Both the position numbers and the translations under genes were made by a program. Of a DNA stretch of 18,051 nt, positions 15,210 through 18,051 are shown in pieces; within the stretch, counting starts at the first letter, position 1; each line of letters opens with the position of its first letter. The notes under the pieces were generated by a model. The model did not search any database and was not told the origin of the DNA. It saw nothing but the letters and a program-made list of their open reading frames with translations. This DNA is from Gracilaria caudata (taxonomy: Eukaryota > Rhodophyta > Florideophyceae > Gracilariales > Gracilariaceae): contig JASCIV010000502.1 of the NCBI GenBank assembly GCA_030374735.1, forward strand, positions 1 to 18,051, written 5' to 3'.

Positions 15210-15482
15210 ACTTGGAGTATGTGGGGCATTGTTCTGTTTTTTGTGGGAATAGTGGTGCTAGTCAGTCTAAAAGGGGTAGCGAATAGACTGGGAAGAAACG
15301 TAAAAGTTAGGGGAGCCTTGGTGAGCGCGAAGTTATATCAGGAGGAGCGTTTGGAGGGCGTTTACGGAGGGAAGGGACAAGTTTTACTGCTTGCGAAGGA
15401 AGTAAGGGATGATGGGTGGACCGCAGTGGGCGTGGAAAGGGCGGGCGATTTTGGAGAGGGGCAAAAATCAGAAGCCCCGTAG
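15210..15482 (+). pseudogene. C-terminal membrane segment and tail of paralogue 2, beyond the LTR
   Basis: 90 codons plus TAG, in phase with the gene upstream of the LTR: TWSMWGIVLFFVGIVVLVSL (membrane helix), then a basic stretch (KGVANRLGRNVKVRG) and a tail (GKGQVLLLAKEVRDDGWTAV) ending QKSEAP. It matches the tail of paralogue 1 at 11331-11582 along its length. Without splicing it is separated from the ectodomain by the inserted stop. It could be expressed alone only from an LTR promoter. Confidence 0.75.
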
Positions 15483-16101
15483 CTTTTTGTTGTAAGACTA
15501 GCATGAATGGCAAACAGTCAAGGGGAAGTTTACGAGACATCACCAGAAGGGTAGGTAACAAAAAGAAACGAGAAAACGAGCCGCAGCGGTCTCTTTGCGT
15601 AAGAAGCTGGCAACGAAGCGCTTTTGGGACTTTGCATATTATTATGCAATACAAGTTGCACAATATGCAAGTCCGCCACGTGTTCGAGGATGTTGGCGCC
15701 CATTGTGCTCACTCGCATCCGTTTATTGTCGACGAGACCATGGTGCTGGAGTACGAACAAGCAGACATCTAGTGATCGAAAGTGATTCTTACATGCTACA
15801 ATTATTAACTGTCCATCACCGGTAAACATGTTGTCCCAACCCCTTTTGCGCAATTCTGTTTCAGTAGGCCGTGGGCGCTTCGGAAATTGGCATTCCCTGT
15901 AGTGGGACTCGATGTAGCTGGAAAAAGAGGCCTGGAACCATTTAAATCCCGGAGCTCACAACATAGAACTTTCATTGCTTGGGCAATGGCTTCGTGTACC
16001 GATGCCAGGACCTTTTAAATGCCGAATACGATTTGCAAAAAACCCTTTTATGAAAACTTGGTTTGCTGCGACACATTTCTCTGCCAGGTTATGAAGTGCG
16101 G
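15483..16101. other. Stretch without a firm gene
   Basis: The best frame runs from an ATG at 15503 to 15772 on the plus strand (89 residues, MNGKQSRGSLRDITRRVG... HPFIVDETMVLEYEQADI). It has a basic N terminus, no recognised domain, and competing open frames on both strands, so it is not called as a gene. A 7-bp-stem palindrome TTGCATA-ttat-TATGCAA is at 15632-15649. Confidence 0.35.
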
Positions 16102-17091
16102 CTAAAAACACCTTTGAGATTGCGGCACTACCTCATCATCGCTGAAACCTTCATAGCTCAAATCTTCGAAGATTTGAGTAACTCTCTCTCTCTGTCTTAT
16201 ATCTAACTCGAACAGATTCTCATTCGGGTCAACAACCAGGTCATATGCGTGCTGTAGCAGAGAGCGCATGCGATCGTAGTCAGGCGGGGTTTTTCCTATC
16301 GTCTCGTGTACCAATGCCTCGATCGGAGGCGGTATAGGTGTGCCCATCTTTTCTCTAGCACGTACAGCCTTGGAGAAATTTCGCAATGCCCCACGGAGCT
16401 GCTCGTCTGTAAGATTGTGCCATCTATGCGTATTCAACCTAACTTTTGGGATTAGCCCTCCCTTACCGTTACGAAACAATCGTACCATCATTTGTAACAA
16501 GTCTCCCACATCATCAAGTTGCGCTGTCGGAATTAGCTTTGAGCACATGCCGAAGTCGAGGAGGAAGAATTTGTCTTTTCTTCCAGGAAGATCTTGAATT
16601 ACGTTGTGTTCCTTTATGTGGCCATGCGAAAGGTTCATATTATGAAGATTCTACATGATCTCGAATACCTGCTTAACGATGGCCAATATGGCAGCATTCG
16701 ATAGACTCCCGTCTTCAATGTATATGAGACTCTTGAGTGTACCTCCGAGTTGGCGCTTGATTAAGTATGGAATATGATGATGTAATCCAAATTCATATAT
16801 CATCGGAATGCGAAGATCTGGAGACCAGTAACTAGCGTCTTTTCTGCCGTAAAATTCTTCCTCCAGCTCCCACTTGGCAATACTCTGAACTTCATCGAAA
16901 TCACCATCATCTTCCACAATTGCAAACTTAATAATCAATGTTCCCGAATGCTCATTCTGATTGTCTGCAACATCGTAAACCATGTAAAAGTCTTCTGCGC
17001 ACAACTGTTTGCCCACTACCCATCTATTGTTTACTATATCTCCAGTAAAACTTTGTCGTGCACCTCTTTCGAATTCTTCAAAAAAAGTCAT
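16102..17091 (-). pseudogene. Casein-kinase-1-like pseudokinase gene with in-frame TAG
   Basis: From the ATG at 17091 the frame gives 146 residues, then TAG (16653-16651), then stays open in the same frame for another 182 codons to TAG at 16102. The order is that of a CK1-type kinase: a glycine-loop equivalent VGKQLCAEDFYMVYDVA (26-42), catalytic lysine K55 in LIIKFAI, IPMIYEFGLHHHIPYLI, QLGGTLKSL, QVFEIM-TAG-NLHNMNLSHGHIKEHN, and LLDFGM (177-182). The HRD-type catalytic loop reads HGHIKEHN, with His where the catalytic Asp is required. The glycine loop is also degenerate. The C lobe keeps PPDYDRMRSLL, like the CK1 PDY segment. TAG is one base from GAG, AAG or CAG, which fit this helix. It is a pseudokinase, a pseudogene, or both. 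Confidence 0.75.
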
Positions 17092-18051
17092 TGTCTTGTA
17101 AACCAGTTGGTGTTTTTGATAATGCACAAGCTTCTGTCTTGGTGGTAACGAACTCTAAAAACCGCAGGCTAAGGACGTCGTATTTATTGCAGAGGAAAAG
17201 GGCCGATGTCTCCATAAAGGATTGGTGTCCCAACCTAAATTCTTCTTTATGTTAGAACGGTCGCATTCGAAACTTTATTCTCCAACGTTTTCCATACTTG
17301 CAAAAAAAAAATATTACATGGGCTGAGAATTTTTGATAAGAAATCACGGCTTTTGCCAAAGAAAGCCGTGCAAAAACGCGACTTACCATTCGTAGATAGT
17401 TCGAGCATTCATTTGCATCAAGACATTAACTGATAGTGATAGAACTAAAAAGCTTTCATGCATTATGAAGCAAAAAAAAGAATATTCTTGATTTTCACCC
17501 TATTTTTTGCTTTTCAATGGGAAAAGTGACCTTCTCATTGCTACGAAAACTAGGTCTGAATAATATCACGAAATGGGTTGTTGCGACGATTACATAGAGG
17601 AGTGCTGGTCCTTTAATTAATCGTAAGGCAAGTAAATAATAATTTATTATTCGTAAGCTGCATACTGTGCCATTCTGAGTAGAACAGAACGCAGCAAAGT
17701 GTCTTTTACTGCAAAGGTTTGGGTTCTGTTTGCTGCTCTAAGTGTCTTCTCAATATCAGAGGAAGACGTAAGAACAGCAAAAAACAAAGAGTATGAGCAC
17801 CTGGGAGGTGCGGGAAATGACTAAGTCGTCGTTAACTATGCACGTGATAAAAACATGGCAGTCACTAGACCTTCAACGAAGTTTGTTTCTTCTTACGCAG
17901 TTACTCGGCGTCTTAGTATTCCGATACACTAATCTATCAATATTCTGAATGGTCACGTACTTGCATGTAAAATTAATATGAAGCGTTCAGTTGCGCAAAA
18001 TGAGATACTACACTGAATGCGCCCAATCAAATAATATTCTGTTTCCTTAAA
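17092..18051. other. AT-rich stretch without genes
   Basis: No coding frame is supported over about 960 bases. Structures seen are a hairpin with a 9-bp perfect stem (CACGGCTTT / AAAGCCGTG, 17345-17370, loop of 8) and a palindrome AATAATAATTTATTATT near 17635-17655. The hairpin lies upstream of the kinase gene, but no function can be inferred. Confidence 0.45.

Noticed and set aside
14768..15252. Short plus-strand frames within the insert
   Set aside because: They lie inside the LTR, are mutually overlapping, and show no domain.
1..18051. tRNA, rRNA or CRISPR loci
   Set aside because: Scanning for T-arm GTTCRANNC motifs with matching stems, and for regularly spaced direct repeats, found none. 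The only regular repeat is the 21-bp minisatellite, which has no spacers.

Overview
The window looks like intron-poor nuclear DNA of a eukaryote. Genes are single uninterrupted ATG frames, far apart on both strands, with TATA-like boxes. There are no ribosome binding sites or operons. Eukaryotic families are present: a casein-kinase-1-like kinase, C2H2 zinc fingers, a secreted jacalin-like lectin and a type II membrane FkbM methyltransferase. Much of the rest is decayed transposable-element DNA. The gene style and the mix of lectin, FkbM and unknown glycosylated membrane proteins fit a compact red-algal genome such as a florideophyte. That assignment is inference; no marker gene here proves it.

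Layout. 0.1-0.6 kb: a Pro/Gly/Arg-rich frame with a 21-bp tandem repeat, broken by a frame change. 0.8-1.4 kb: a frameshifted, truncated gene with a glycosyltransferase-like NRLxALAS motif. 1.5-2.2 kb: a basic hypothetical protein. 2.2-3.3 kb: no firm gene, but small repeats, poly-A and poly-C. 3.3-4.1 kb: a three-finger zinc protein. 4.4-6.4 kb, minus strand: the gag part of a dead retroelement, interrupted by a non-autonomous hAT-type element with a perfect 8-bp target duplication. 6.8-7.4 kb: a secreted jacalin-like protein. 7.5-7.95 kb: a broken membrane-protein frame. 7.96-8.87 kb: a long inverted-repeat element. 8.9-9.1 kb: a small frame. 9.16-10.15 kb: the FkbM methyltransferase. 10.9-11.2 kb: a gene-tail fragment. 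11.3-15.5 kb: two divergent paralogues of an unrecognised membrane glycoprotein. 15.5-16.1 kb: no firm gene. 16.1-17.1 kb: a broken CK1-like kinase. 17.1-18.05 kb: AT-rich sequence without genes.

The most striking feature is the divergent paralogue pair. Each encodes about 488-489 residues: two N-terminal hydrophobic segments, a large N-glycosylated ectodomain, a C-terminal membrane segment and a tail. Both are cut off at the same place, just before the C-terminal membrane segment, by unrelated events. The plus-strand copy carries a 506-bp TG...CA solo-LTR-like insertion flanked by a 5-bp duplication. The minus-strand copy has a TAG where its sister has TGG. Two other in-frame TAG codons with open frame on both sides occur in the window, in the kinase and in the retroelement remnant. 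Pseudogene decay is the simplest reading, but stop-codon readthrough is worth excluding.
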